Source of the DNA: Sulfitobacter indolifex
GTDB lineage: Bacteria > Pseudomonadota > Alphaproteobacteria > Rhodobacterales > Rhodobacteraceae
DNA: 64,000 nt
Reading direction: 5' to 3'
Assembly (NCBI RefSeq): GCF_022788655.1
Contig: NZ_CP084951.1
Span: 1,116,001 to 1,180,000, forward strand
Each line of letters begins with the position of its first letter. Within the stretch, counting starts at the first letter, position 1. A program made the position numbers and the translations under genes. Below the pieces are notes generated by a model, which was given only the letters and a program-made list of their open reading frames with translations, ran no database searches and was not told the origin of the DNA. Shown here one piece after another: positions 38,582 to 46,903 of this stretch.

Positions 38582-40015
38582 ATGGACTATGGATTTACGA
38601 CAGCAGCCTATGTGGTTGCAGCGGTTCTCTTCATCCTGTCGCTTGGCGGCTTGTCGGGGCAGGAAAGCGCCAAGCGCGCCGTTTGGTACGGCATCGCTGG
38701 CATGGCACTGGCGGTTATCGCCACGCTGATCGGGCCGGGGGCGGGCTTCTGGCTCCTCTCGCTGATCCTGATCGCGGCAGGTGGGGCCATCGGCTATCAG
38801 CTGGCCACCCGCGTGCAGATGACGCAGATGCCCGAACTGGTGGCGGCGATGCACAGCCTTGTTGGCTTGGCAGCCGTTTTTGTCGGCTACAACGCCCATA
38901 TCGAGCTGGGCAACGTAATGGCGATGGACGAGGTGGCGCGCAAAACCACCGAAGGCTTCGCGGCGTTGCTGGCCAAGAAAGACAGCGTTGAGATCGCAAT
39001 TCTAAGGGTTGAGCTGGTTCTCGGTATCTTCATCGGTGCCGTGACTTTCACCGGCTCGGTCATCGCCTATGGCAAGCTGGCGGGGCGCGTGAGCTCCGCT
39101 GCCACGAAACTGCCGGGCGGTCATATGCTGAACGCTGCTGCCGCTGCGATTTCGGTCATCTGTCTGATCTGGTATTTCAACACCGGGGGCTTCTTCCCGC
39201 TCTTCGTGCTGACATTGGCGGCCCTGTTCATTGGGTATCACCTCATCATGGGGATCGGTGGCGCGGACATGCCGGTGGTTGTGTCGATGCTCAACAGCTA
39301 CTCCGGCTGGGCCGCGGCGGCGATTGGCTTTAGCCTCGGCAATGATCTGTTGATCGTGGTCGGTGCGTTGGTTGGCTCCTCAGGCGCGATCCTGAGCTAT
39401 ATCATGTGTAAGGCGATGAACCGTTCGTTCATCAGCGTGATCCTCGGCGGCTTTGGCGGGACATCTGGCCCCGCGATGGAGGTCGAGGGCGAGCAGGTGG
39501 CAATCGAGGCCGATGGCGTCGCTCAGGCACTGAATGAGGCCGACAGCGTCATCATCATTCCTGGCTACGGCATGGCGGTGGCACAGGCACAAGGCGCGGT
39601 CAGCGAGTTGGTCAAAAAGCTGCGGGCCAAGGGCAAGAACGTCCGTTTCGCCATCCACCCGGTGGCGGGCCGTCTGCCCGGGCACATGAACGTGCTGCTG
39701 GCCGAGGCCAAGGTGCCATACGACATCGTTATGGAAATGGACGAAATCAACGACGATTTCCCCAACACCGACGTGGCGATTGTTATCGGCTCCAACGACA
39801 TCGTGAACCCAGCGGCTCAGGACGATCCAAACAGCCCCATCGCCGGTATGCCGGTGCTGGAATGCTGGAAGGCCAAGACGGTCTTTGTCTCCAAGCGGGG
39901 GCAGGGCACGGGCTATTCCGGGATCGAGAACCCGCTGTTCTTCAAGGACAATACGCGGATGTTCTACGGTGATGCGAAAGCCAGCCTTGATAAGCTGCTG
40001 CCGCTGATCGACTAA
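38582..40015 (+). CDS. pntB: NAD(P) transhydrogenase subunit beta
   Basis: Forms the rest of the proton channel and binds NADP(H). The 477 residues have nine or so N-terminal membrane helices (about 1-260) and the C-terminal NADP domain with [19 protein letters not shown] near residue 318, [20 protein letters not shown] near residue 353, [19 protein letters not shown] near residue 400 and [16 protein letters not shown] near residue 440. AAGGAG precedes the start. A run of hairpins follows the stop. Confidence 0.96.
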   Translation: MDYGFTTAAYVVAAVLFILSLGGLSGQESAKRAVWYGIAGMALAVIATLIGPGAGFWLLSLILIAAGGAIGYQLATRVQMTQMPELVAAMHSLVGLAAVFVGYNAHIELGNVMAMDEVARKTTEGFAALLAKKDSVEIAILRVELVLGIFIGAVTFTGSVIAYGKLAGRVSSAATKLPGGHMLNAAAAAISVICLIWYFNTGGFFPLFVLTLAALFIGYHLIMGIGGADMPVVVSMLNSYSGWAAAAIGFSLGNDLLIVVGALVGSSGAILSYIMCKAMNRSFISVILGGFGGTSGPAMEVEGEQVAIEADGVAQALNEADSVIIIPGYGMAVAQAQGAVSELVKKLRAKGKNVRFAIHPVAGRLPGHMNVLLAEAKVPYDIVMEMDEINDDFPNTDVAIVIGSNDIVNPAAQDDPNSPIAGMPVLECWKAKTVFVSKRGQGTGYSGIENPLFFKDNTRMFYGDAKASLDKLLPLID

Positions 40016-40018
40016 GCG

Positions 40019-40123
40019 CCGTTTTCTTTTAAAGAAAACGGTCGGGAATTTTCAAAGAGTTCCCGGTCCACATTCTTCTAACGCCCTGCTGGAAACAGTG
40101 GGGCGTTTGCCCTTTTAAAGGGC
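40019..40123 (+). terminator. Run of four consecutive hairpins after pntB
   Basis: Four inverted repeats follow each other: CCGTTTTCTTT/AAAGAAAACGG (40019-40041), CGGGAA/TTCCCG (40043-40065), AACGCCCTGCTG/CAGTGGGGCGTT with a GAAA loop (40080-40107) and GCCCTTT/AAAGGGC (40109-40123). The first is a plausible terminator for pntAB. The others may form a structured RNA 3' end or protect the mRNA. Their exact job is not known. Confidence 0.65.
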
Positions 40124-40156
40124 GGTATACTTCGGTACACTGCAACATGCTGAAAA

Positions 40157-40171
40157 TTAATGATTATTTAC
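40157..40171. promoter_or_regulatory. Possible CtrA-like site before the DUF3422 gene
   Basis: TTAA, seven bases, then TTAC lies in an A+T-rich stretch 38 bases before the start at 40209. It differs by one base from the TTAA-N7-TTAA consensus of the alphaproteobacterial cell-cycle regulator CtrA. A single match in A+T-rich DNA is weak evidence. Confidence 0.25.
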
Positions 40172-40208
40172 TGTTCAGCGCAGATTTTAACGCTATTCTT
40201 GCTGGAAT

Positions 40209-41504
40209 ATGCAGCCTAAAGCAGCGGAATCTCACATGGCCCCGATTAAAGACCACCCCCAGCGACTTGCGCTAACAGGCGAGATGCATGCGCGCCCCTT
40301 TCCGCAGCTCGCCGCCCCTTCGCGGGTGGCTTTTCTGGCGGTAAAGCTTGCCCCGACCGCCGTGGCGCAAGCGGAGTTGAACGCGCTGTTGTCCCATTAC
40401 GGCGCGCCGCGCGCGGATGCGGAGGCGACGCATTACTACGGTGAGATGGGGCGCTTCACCCTGAAATGGGAGCAGCATACCGAATTCGTCACCTATACGG
40501 TGATCGCCCCCGCTGGCCGGTCTGCGCCATTTGCCGCTTCGGATTTCAATGCCTTTCCGGAAGATTGGCTATCAGAGATACAAGGCGAACGGATCACATC
40601 TGCGCTGCTGACAGTTCTGCCAAAACCCGCAATTGACGAAGAGATTGCAGATCACCTGCGGGACTGGTTCGTGCCCGAAAGCCTCGCCGTGGCCGAGGTG
40701 CTGGACGGGGCAGCGGTGGTGGCCAGCGATTTTCGGATTGATCCCGCGGGGCATCTCCGGCTGGCGCTCTTTACCGATGCCGCAACCGGCGAGCGGCGGA
40801 TCGGGCGGATTGTACAGCGGCTGTGCGAGATCGAGACCTATAAGGCCATGTCGATGCTGGGGTTTATGCAGGCCCGCAGCATGGCGGCGGCGCTCAACGA
40901 TCTGGATGCCCAACTGACCACGTTAATGGGGGCCATGCGCAGCGGGGCGGGCACGGCAGCGGAAGAGACGCTGCACGCGCTTTTGGACGTATCGGTGGCG
41001 CTGGAGGCGTTAACTGCCGAGACGGCCTACCGCTTTGCTGCTACCGGCGCGTATGAGGCCATCGTCTATGAGCGCATCTCAGCCCTGCGCGAGGCGCGCT
41101 TCATGGGGCGGCAGGGGTTTGGCGAGTTCATGTTGCGCCGCTATGCCCCGGCCATGCGCACGGTGAAGTCAACGGAGACACGCCTGCAGACCATCGCCGC
41201 CCGCGCCTTGCGCGCCGCTGACCTCTTGCGTACGCGGGTAGACGTGGAACGCTCGGCCCAGAACCAAGCGATCCTTGCCAGCATGGACCGCCGCGCCGAT
41301 TTGCAACTGCGTCTGCAACACACGGTCGAAGGGCTGTCGGTGGTGGCAATCAGCTATTACGCGGTGTCACTGGTGGGCTATCTGCTCTACCCGCTGGCAG
41401 AGCCTTTGGGGGTCAGCAAGGGGCTGCTGACCGCCGTTGTCACTCTGCCGGTAGTGGCTGGCGTGTGGTGGACCCTGCGGCGTCTGCGCCGGAAGATCGG
41501 CTGA
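40209..41504 (+). CDS. DUF3422 family membrane protein
   Basis: A 431-residue protein of the DUF3422 family, recognised from HPQRLALTGEMHARPFPQL near the N-terminus and the C-terminal pair of membrane helices (about 375-425, VVAISYYAVSLVGYLLYPL). The middle is a soluble, helical domain with YKAMSMLGFMQARSMAA. The family has no known function; the layout suggests a cytoplasmic domain held to the inner membrane near its end. ATG 40209 and ATG 40236 are both possible starts. The 3' end overlaps the convergent yeeE-type gene by 65 bases. Confidence 0.88.
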   Translation: MQPKAAESHMAPIKDHPQRLALTGEMHARPFPQLAAPSRVAFLAVKLAPTAVAQAELNALLSHYGAPRADAEATHYYGEMGRFTLKWEQHTEFVTYTVIAPAGRSAPFAASDFNAFPEDWLSEIQGERITSALLTVLPKPAIDEEIADHLRDWFVPESLAVAEVLDGAAVVASDFRIDPAGHLRLALFTDAATGERRIGRIVQRLCEIETYKAMSMLGFMQARSMAAALNDLDAQLTTLMGAMRSGAGTAAEETLHALLDVSVALEALTAETAYRFAATGAYEAIVYERISALREARFMGRQGFGEFMLRRYAPAMRTVKSTETRLQTIAARALRAADLLRTRVDVERSAQNQAILASMDRRADLQLRLQHTVEGLSVVAISYYAVSLVGYLLYPLAEPLGVSKGLLTAVVTLPVVAGVWWTLRRLRRKIG

Positions 41505-42513
41505 GCAGCGCCTGCATGGCAAGCGCGCCCAGTGCGATCATCAAAATGGCCTCAATGGCCGCAACCGACAGGGTGGGGACACCCGAAAGGCCCGCGCCCA
41601 AGGTGCAGCCACCGGCCAACACCCCGCCGACGCCCATCATCGCAGCGCCGGTCAGGTAGCGGCCCGTTTGGCGTGGGGCATCAAAGCTCTGCCACTGGAA
41701 CTCTCCTGCGATTAGGCTGGCGATGAGCGCGCCGACAAGAACACCGCCCAAAAGCCCGGTGCCGAAGCCTGCGGGGATCGAACTGCTTGCAATGGTCCAA
41801 AACAGCGTATCTGCAGAGGGCGAGGTGAAGCTAAGGCTCTCAATCGCGATTGGGTCGAACTCATCTAGCAGGATGAACCCGGTGCCGACCCAAGCGGCTG
41901 GGACCAAAAGGCCGATCAGCGCGGCCATCAACAGTTGCCCCGGACGGTTGCCTGAACGCAGCGCATAGGCCAGCGCCGCCACGGCGATCAGACCGCCCCA
42001 GACCAGCGCGCCGCCGGGCAGGGTGGCAAGGCTCACGCTCTCGCCCATATCGACGGTCATCGAGCCAAGGGCCACGCGCAGCGGGGCCAGCACGCCCTTG
42101 AGCGTGGCATGGGCCACTACAGCAAAGACCAGCACCACCAGCGCCGCGCGCAGGTTGCCACCGCCTGTCAGTACCGTAAGGCGTGAAATACAGCCGCGCG
42201 TCAGCACCATGCCCGCGCCAAAGAGCAGCCCGCCGACAGCAATTGCCAACAGCGGCACTTCAGACACCATAAAGCGGTGCGCGTCGAATTTGATCAAACC
42301 GGCCGCCACGGCAGCCTGCGTGCCGATCACCGCCAGTGCGAGCGCCGTCAGCCAGATGCCAAGCGCTTGGCGTCGATCCTCGCCAACAAGGCTGCGACGA
42401 AAACAAAAGCGCGTGCGCTGTGCCAACACGCCAAACGCCAGCCCGATCAGCGCCGCCAGTAGAACGGACGCCTCTTTCGCTGTCGTCTCTTCAAAGCCGA
42501 AAGACTCAAACAT
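41440..42513 (-). CDS. YeeE/YedE-family sulfur transporter (TsuA-like)
   Basis: Integral membrane protein of 357 residues with about nine hydrophobic segments. Family hallmarks are the cysteine loops AQRTRFCFRRSL near residue 32, LTRGCISRLTVLTGGGNL near residue 105 and LAGGCTLGAGLSGVP near residue 315. In the related TsuA, conserved cysteines pass thiosulfate across the membrane, so uptake of thiosulfate or a similar sulfur compound is likely. I start at ATG 42513 (MFESFGFEE), not the longer frame to 42573. Its last 65 bases overlap the convergent DUF3422 gene. Confidence 0.87.
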   Translation of the reverse strand: MFESFGFEETTAKEASVLLAALIGLAFGVLAQRTRFCFRRSLVGEDRRQALGIWLTALALAVIGTQAAVAAGLIKFDAHRFMVSEVPLLAIAVGGLLFGAGMVLTRGCISRLTVLTGGGNLRAALVVLVFAVVAHATLKGVLAPLRVALGSMTVDMGESVSLATLPGGALVWGGLIAVAALAYALRSGNRPGQLLMAALIGLLVPAAWVGTGFILLDEFDPIAIESLSFTSPSADTLFWTIASSSIPAGFGTGLLGGVLVGALIASLIAGEFQWQSFDAPRQTGRYLTGAAMMGVGGVLAGGCTLGAGLSGVPTLSVAAIEAILMIALGALAMQALLSRSSGADAAGSTTRQPLPAE

Positions 42514-42673
42514 CGCAAAAACCCTCGAAAACGGAATTATTTCCCATTTGGAGCGGCTGGAGGGCACAATCAAGTGAAAGCTGGTGTCGAGGACACCTGC
42601 GTCAGTGAAATAAATTCTGCTTTGATGGGGAAATGGGCGACGCTGTTCACCCCATAGCAGGGTGCGCGAAACA

Positions 42674-42705
42674 ACCGGCCCCCGACGCGATGGACGGGGG
42701 CCGGT
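42674..42705 (-). terminator. Terminator-like hairpin after the ABC permease genes
   Basis: A perfect 11-base inverted repeat (ACCGGCCCCCG and CGGGGGCCGGT) with a ten-base loop lies 17 bases past the stop of the second permease. The following T tract on the minus strand is short (TTGTTT), so termination strength is uncertain. Confidence 0.65.
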
Positions 42706-42721
42706 CGGTCCTTATTTCAAC

Positions 42722-43720
42722 TCAGCGGCCACGGATACGCGGATCAAGCGCGTCGCGCAGCCCGTCACCAAGGTAGTTCACCGCCAGCACGGTCAGCGAG
42801 ATGGCGATTCCCGGCAGCATCACCCGCTCGGGGAACTCCTGCATCCGGTCGACTGCATCGGCCAGCTGCTTGCCCCATGTTGGGAAGTCCGATGGGAAGC
42901 CGACGCCAAGAAAGCTCAGCGCGCTTTCGGTGATGATCGCCGTGGCAAGGCCAAGCGTGGCCGAAACCATGATAGGCGACACGACGTTGGGCAGCAGGTG
43001 GCGGCGAATGATCTTGCCCGGTGTGGTGCCGATGGAGCGGGCGGCGAGGATGAACTCGCGCTCTTTCAGCGCGAGAATATCACCCCGCACGATCCGCGCG
43101 GTCTGCATCCAAGAGGTCAGGCTGATGACCGAGACGATCAGGATGAACATGCCGCCCTCAGGCCCAAACTGCGAGCGCAGCGGCTGACCAAAGAGTGTTA
43201 CTGCCAGCAGCACCAATGGCAAGATCGGCAGGCTGAGGATCAGGTCGGTAAAACGCATGAGCCAAAAGTCCATCCGCTTGAAAAAGCCCGAAAGCACACC
43301 GACCGCGGTGCCGATCAGCAGCGCCAGCGCCATGGCCATCCAGCCCACGGCCATCGAGACGCGCCCGCCAAAAAGCATCTGCGCAAGGATGTCGCGGCCC
43401 AGCTGGTCGGTCCCAAAAGGATGAATCCAACCTGCCTTAGCCTCGCCATCCCACAGCAGCGTGTAGATCGGCCGCCAGTCCTTGTTGCGGATGTCCAGCT
43501 TCTTGGCGTCGATGTCCCAGATATAGGGGCCAAAGATCACCGCAAGCGTGATGAAGATCAGGAACGATCCACCAAAAAGCGCGCCCTTGTGCTTGCGAAA
43601 CTGATCCCAGACATCGCGCCACTGACTGCGCGGTGGCTTCTGCGGGCCCTTGTCCTGCAGGGCTTTCATAAACTCCAGATCGGCTTCGATTGGGCTGGCG
43701 GGGATGGGTTGCTCAGTCAT
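42722..43720 (-). CDS. Peptide-type ABC transporter permease (DppC/OppC family)
   Basis: Inner-membrane permease of 332 residues. After a 45-residue cytoplasmic tail comes the first helix (ALFGGSFLIFITLAVIFGPY), a periplasmic loop, and the five-helix BPD core with the ATPase-docking EAA loop EREFILAARSIGTTPGKIIRRHLLPN in part near residue 195. The C-terminus GDGLRDALDPRIRGR is typical of the family. The ATG at 43720 overlaps the stop of the partner permease by eight bases. The transporter's ligand is not determined; the gene context suggests peptides or N-substituted amino acids. Confidence 0.92.
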   Translation of the reverse strand: MTEQPIPASPIEADLEFMKALQDKGPQKPPRSQWRDVWDQFRKHKGALFGGSFLIFITLAVIFGPYIWDIDAKKLDIRNKDWRPIYTLLWDGEAKAGWIHPFGTDQLGRDILAQMLFGGRVSMAVGWMAMALALLIGTAVGVLSGFFKRMDFWLMRFTDLILSLPILPLVLLAVTLFGQPLRSQFGPEGGMFILIVSVISLTSWMQTARIVRGDILALKEREFILAARSIGTTPGKIIRRHLLPNVVSPIMVSATLGLATAIITESALSFLGVGFPSDFPTWGKQLADAVDRMQEFPERVMLPGIAISLTVLAVNYLGDGLRDALDPRIRGR

Positions 43721-44750
43721 AACGGATCCTCGGGTCAAGCAGGCCGTACAGGATATCTGCGATCAGGTTAAATAGAACGATCAACACCGCAAAAATGAAG
43801 GTCAGGGTCATGACCATCGGCAGGTCATTGGCGCGCAGGGCGGTTAGCAGCAGCTGGCCGATGCCATTCACCTTGAAGACGTTCTCGGTGATGATTGCCC
43901 CGCCGAAGATGGCAGGCATGCCAAGCGCGATGATGGTGACCACCGGGATCATTGAGTTGCGCAACACATGCACCATGACGACAACGCTTTCCTTAAGCCC
44001 CTTAGCGCGGGCGGTGCGGACGTAGTCTTGGTTCAGGTTGTCGAGCATCGCGCCCCGCATGTAGCGGCTGATTTGCGCCGTGGTTTGCAGCGCCAGCACC
44101 ATTACAGGCATGATCATCTGCATGAATTGCACCTTAAAGCTGGCCCAGTCATTCACCACATGGGTCGTGTCATAGATTGACGGTAGCCAGCCCAGATAGA
44201 CCGAAAAGATCACGATCAGCAGCGGCCCGGTAAAGAACGGCGGGATCGAAAAGCCGATCATGGTGATGAAGGTACCAGCTTGATCAAAGACCGAGTAGTG
44301 CCGGTAGGCCGAGTAGATGCCGATCGGAATGGCGATGACGATGCCGACGATATAGGCCAGCCCCACGACCCAAAGGGTCTGCGGCATTCGCTGGATTACG
44401 ATATCCATCACTGGCGAACGGGTTTGCCAAGAGATCACGCGCAGCTTGCCGTCAGACAAGTTGGTGTCGGGCAGCCAGCTAAACAGGGCAGAACGGTTCG
44501 TGAGGTAGTCGATGAAAACCTGCGGCTCGATCCAGAAGACCTGAACCAGCCATTTCCAATATTGGATATAGATCGGTTGCCCAAGGCCAAGCGCCTCGCG
44601 CATCTTCTCTTTCACCTCAGGCGGGACCGTGAGGGGCACTTGGGCCATCGGGTCGCCGGGGGCGAGTTGTAGCAGCAGGAAAATCACCAGGCTGATAAAC
44701 AAAAGCGTCGGGATCGACAAAAACAGTCGTCGGATGGTGAAGGTCAACAT
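43713..44750 (-). CDS. Peptide-type ABC transporter permease (DppB/OppB family)
   Basis: Inner-membrane permease of 345 residues. It starts FTIRRLFLSIPTLLFISLVI, as DppB proteins do, and has a large periplasmic loop (about 60-120) before the BPD core with the EAA region QDYVRTARAKGLKESVV near residue 240. It ends LIADILYGLLDPRIRYD. AAAGG lies eight bases before the ATG. It is overlapped by the DppC-like gene downstream and separated from the binding-protein gene by a 118-base spacer with two hairpins. Confidence 0.92.
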   Translation of the reverse strand: MLTFTIRRLFLSIPTLLFISLVIFLLLQLAPGDPMAQVPLTVPPEVKEKMREALGLGQPIYIQYWKWLVQVFWIEPQVFIDYLTNRSALFSWLPDTNLSDGKLRVISWQTRSPVMDIVIQRMPQTLWVVGLAYIVGIVIAIPIGIYSAYRHYSVFDQAGTFITMIGFSIPPFFTGPLLIVIFSVYLGWLPSIYDTTHVVNDWASFKVQFMQMIMPVMVLALQTTAQISRYMRGAMLDNLNQDYVRTARAKGLKESVVVMVHVLRNSMIPVVTIIALGMPAIFGGAIITENVFKVNGIGQLLLTALRANDLPMVMTLTFIFAVLIVLFNLIADILYGLLDPRIRYD

Positions 44751-44795
44751 GGGCGTCGCCTTTGTAAGTCAGTCTGTGAGGGGGTGGGGGCGAAA

Positions 44796-44822
44796 GGGGG
44801 CGTGCGGATGGCGCACACCCCC
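44796..44822 (-). terminator. Intercistronic hairpin between binding protein and permease (distal)
   Basis: Eleven paired bases (GGGGGCGTGCG with CGCACACCCCC, one G-T pair, five-base loop). It lies between the binding-protein gene and the first permease and could act as a partial terminator or mRNA-stabilising end. Confidence 0.55.
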
Positions 44823-44836
44823 GAAGGTCGGTGGAG

Positions 44837-44860
44837 GGAGGCGCTCTATCACACGCCTCC
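44837..44860 (-). terminator. Intercistronic hairpin just after the binding-protein gene
   Basis: GGAGGCG and CGCCTCC are separated by ten bases, ending nine bases from the binding-protein stop. With the next hairpin it could let the binding protein be made in excess over the permeases. Confidence 0.5.
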
Positions 44861-44868
44861 GTCCTATG

Positions 44869-46590
44869 TTACTCTGCCTTGCGGTACCAATCAGCGACAT
44901 TCCACAACTCGGAATCCCATGTGTTCAGCACGACGCCACCGAGGGTGTTGGCAGCAGCCGAAACGCGACCACGGTCAACCAGCGGCAGGATCGAATAGCT
45001 GTCTTTGGTCAGCATGTCGTTCAGCTTTTTGGCCAGCTCGCCGCGCTTTTCCATTTCGCCGGTGCGGCCCAGTTCGGCCACCATCGCGTCATACTCTTCG
45101 TCGCAGAAGCGGTTGATGTTCTCACCCTGCCACTGCGATTCCGGGCTTGGGAATTTGGCGCAGGTCCGCTGAGCGAGGTAGCTTTGCGGGTCGGTGCCAT
45201 CGAAGTTGTTGGCGTACATTTCCACGTCTGCATAGAAACGCTGGAACGTGTCGGTCGAACCGGGATCACCTCCAAAGAAGACCGAAGAGTCGATGTTGCG
45301 CAGTTCGGTTTCAACACCGATCTGGCTCCACCAATCTTTGATCAGCGCTTGGAAATCCTGACGCACGGCGTTGGTCGAGGTCTGGTAGAGCAGGGCCAGC
45401 TTTTTGCCGTCCTTGTCCCGCACACCGTCGCCATCGCTGTCGGTCCAGCCCGCTTCGTCCAGAAGCGCCTTTGCACCTTCGATGTCTTGGGTCAGACAGT
45501 CGGTGTTGTCCGATGCATAAAGCTCTGGTGCGGGCACCATGTTGCAGGTGGCGCGGCCCGCTTGGCCGTAGCCCACTTCGACCAGCAGTTCGCGGTCAAT
45601 CGCCATGGAAAGCGCGCGGCGCACTTTCTCATCGCTCAGGATCGGGTGCGGGTGTTTGGCTGTGGCGCGCTCACCCTCCGGCAGGTCTGGCGAGGCGTCG
45701 GTCATGTTCAGCTCGAGACGCTCAACCAACGTACCGAAAGCCGAGATCGGTGTCCCTTTGCCGCCTTCGGCCATTTTCGAGATGACATCGGGTGCCAGCT
45801 GCAGGTTCCAAGCGTAGTCAAACTCGCCTGTTTCCATCACTGCACGGCCCGCGGCGGTCGCGTCGCCGCCACCTTTAAAGGTTAGCGTGGCAAAGGCAGG
45901 CTTGCCCGCATCGCGGAAGTTTTCGTTGGCAGCCATGGTAATCACGTCATTGGGACGGAATTCGGTGACAGTGAAGGGGCCAGTGCCGATGGGGTTGAAG
46001 TTCGCTTCGGTACACTCGGGCGCTTTGGCGCCGGTACAATCCGCAAACTGTGCCGCCTGAATAATGGGGGATTGGCCGCCCATGAAGGGGCCGTAAGGGT
46101 TTGGCATCGGCTCGGAGAAGGTCACTTTGACGGTCTGGTCGTCGACCACGTCAACGGAGGACACACCTTCGAATTTGGCCAGCTGCGCGCAGCCGCCTTC
46201 GGGGTTCATGCAGTAGTCTGCAGTGAACTTAACGTCGTTGGCGGTGACGGGGGAGCCATCGGACCAAACCAACCCGTCTTTCAGTTTCCAGGTAATGGTC
46301 TTGAGGTCTTCGCTCACGCCGCCGTTTTCCAGCGTGGGGATCTCTGTCGCCAAATAGGGGACCAGCGCGCCGTTTTCGTCATAACGACCAAGGGGTTCGA
46401 GGATCAGCGAAGAGGCTTCAACGTCCTTTGTGCCGCTCGACAGATAAGGGTTCAGGATCGAGGGTGCCTGCCAATAGATGATTTTGACTTCACCGTCCCG
46501 GCCGCGCTCGCCCTCATGGGCTTCGGCAAAGGCCATAGGGGCAAACGCAGTCGATGCGACAGCCCCCATCAATAGGGTCTTCAGTTTCAT
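44869..46590 (-). CDS. Periplasmic peptide-type substrate-binding protein (SBP_bac_5)
   Basis: Solute-binding protein of 573 residues that delivers ligand to the DppBC-like permeases. It has a signal peptide (about 1-22, AFAPMAFA, no lipobox) and the family features YLSSGTKDVEASSLILEPL near residue 50, WKLKDGLVWSDGSPVTANDV near residue 105 and GTGPFTVTEF near residue 200. The two internal insertions make it longer than E. coli DppA. GGAG lies six bases before the ATG. It is divergent from the fused ATPase gene, and the pair share a 313-base control region. Confidence 0.93.
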   Translation of the reverse strand: MKLKTLLMGAVASTAFAPMAFAEAHEGERGRDGEVKIIYWQAPSILNPYLSSGTKDVEASSLILEPLGRYDENGALVPYLATEIPTLENGGVSEDLKTITWKLKDGLVWSDGSPVTANDVKFTADYCMNPEGGCAQLAKFEGVSSVDVVDDQTVKVTFSEPMPNPYGPFMGGQSPIIQAAQFADCTGAKAPECTEANFNPIGTGPFTVTEFRPNDVITMAANENFRDAGKPAFATLTFKGGGDATAAGRAVMETGEFDYAWNLQLAPDVISKMAEGGKGTPISAFGTLVERLELNMTDASPDLPEGERATAKHPHPILSDEKVRRALSMAIDRELLVEVGYGQAGRATCNMVPAPELYASDNTDCLTQDIEGAKALLDEAGWTDSDGDGVRDKDGKKLALLYQTSTNAVRQDFQALIKDWWSQIGVETELRNIDSSVFFGGDPGSTDTFQRFYADVEMYANNFDGTDPQSYLAQRTCAKFPSPESQWQGENINRFCDEEYDAMVAELGRTGEMEKRGELAKKLNDMLTKDSYSILPLVDRGRVSAAANTLGGVVLNTWDSELWNVADWYRKAE

Positions 46591-46703
46591 ATCTTACTCC
46601 ATGTTGGACACGTGGGCGTGCCGCATTTAGTGGACGGGATTAGCCCCGCCTTTTTGTTGTCGTTCTGGAAAGTACATGAACTTCACCCGCTAAACATGCC
46701 AAA

Positions 46704-46723
46704 ACAGGCAATATTCAACCTGT
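46704..46723. promoter_or_regulatory. Inverted repeat in the divergent region (left)
   Basis: ACAGG and CCTGT are ten bases apart, a spacing that would suit a dimeric regulator. It lies nearer the binding-protein gene. Confidence 0.3.
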
Positions 46724-46825
46724 GATCGAAGCGCTCTTTCCAAACCGCGTGAGCCGTATCGAAACAGGTTTCCCAAAAATTGCAAGGGCGGACGTGGCGC
46801 ATTTATGACAAAGCGCAAAGCCCGC

Positions 46826-46841
46826 CTGTCAGGTTTGACAG
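46826..46841. promoter_or_regulatory. Inverted repeat in the divergent region (right)
   Basis: CTGTCA and TGACAG are separated by GGTT, 62 bases before the ATPase start. It may be an operator. Confidence 0.35.
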
Positions 46842-46903
46842 TCTCATGGCATTCGCCGTAGCGTCAGGCAAAATCTGCGCCAATAAAAATAACAGGGAAA
46901 CAG

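Larger units (their letters stand above)
46591..46903. promoter_or_regulatory. Divergent control region of the ABC transporter locus
   Basis: These 313 bases carry no gene. They separate the binding-protein gene (minus) from the fused ATPase gene (plus) and must hold promoters for both. Two inverted repeats are seen, at 46704-46723 and 46826-46841. The stretch just before the plus gene is A-rich (CCAATAAAAATAACAGGG). No regulator gene is nearby. Confidence 0.6.

Noticed and set aside
42674..42705. The 11-base inverted repeat as a REP element served by the RAYT-like gene
   Set aside because: It is a single copy in this window and sits where an operon terminator is expected.
44629..45885. Open frame of 418 codons on the plus strand
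   Set aside because: It is opposite the substrate-binding protein and the permease start; the binding protein is well supported by motifs and signal peptide.
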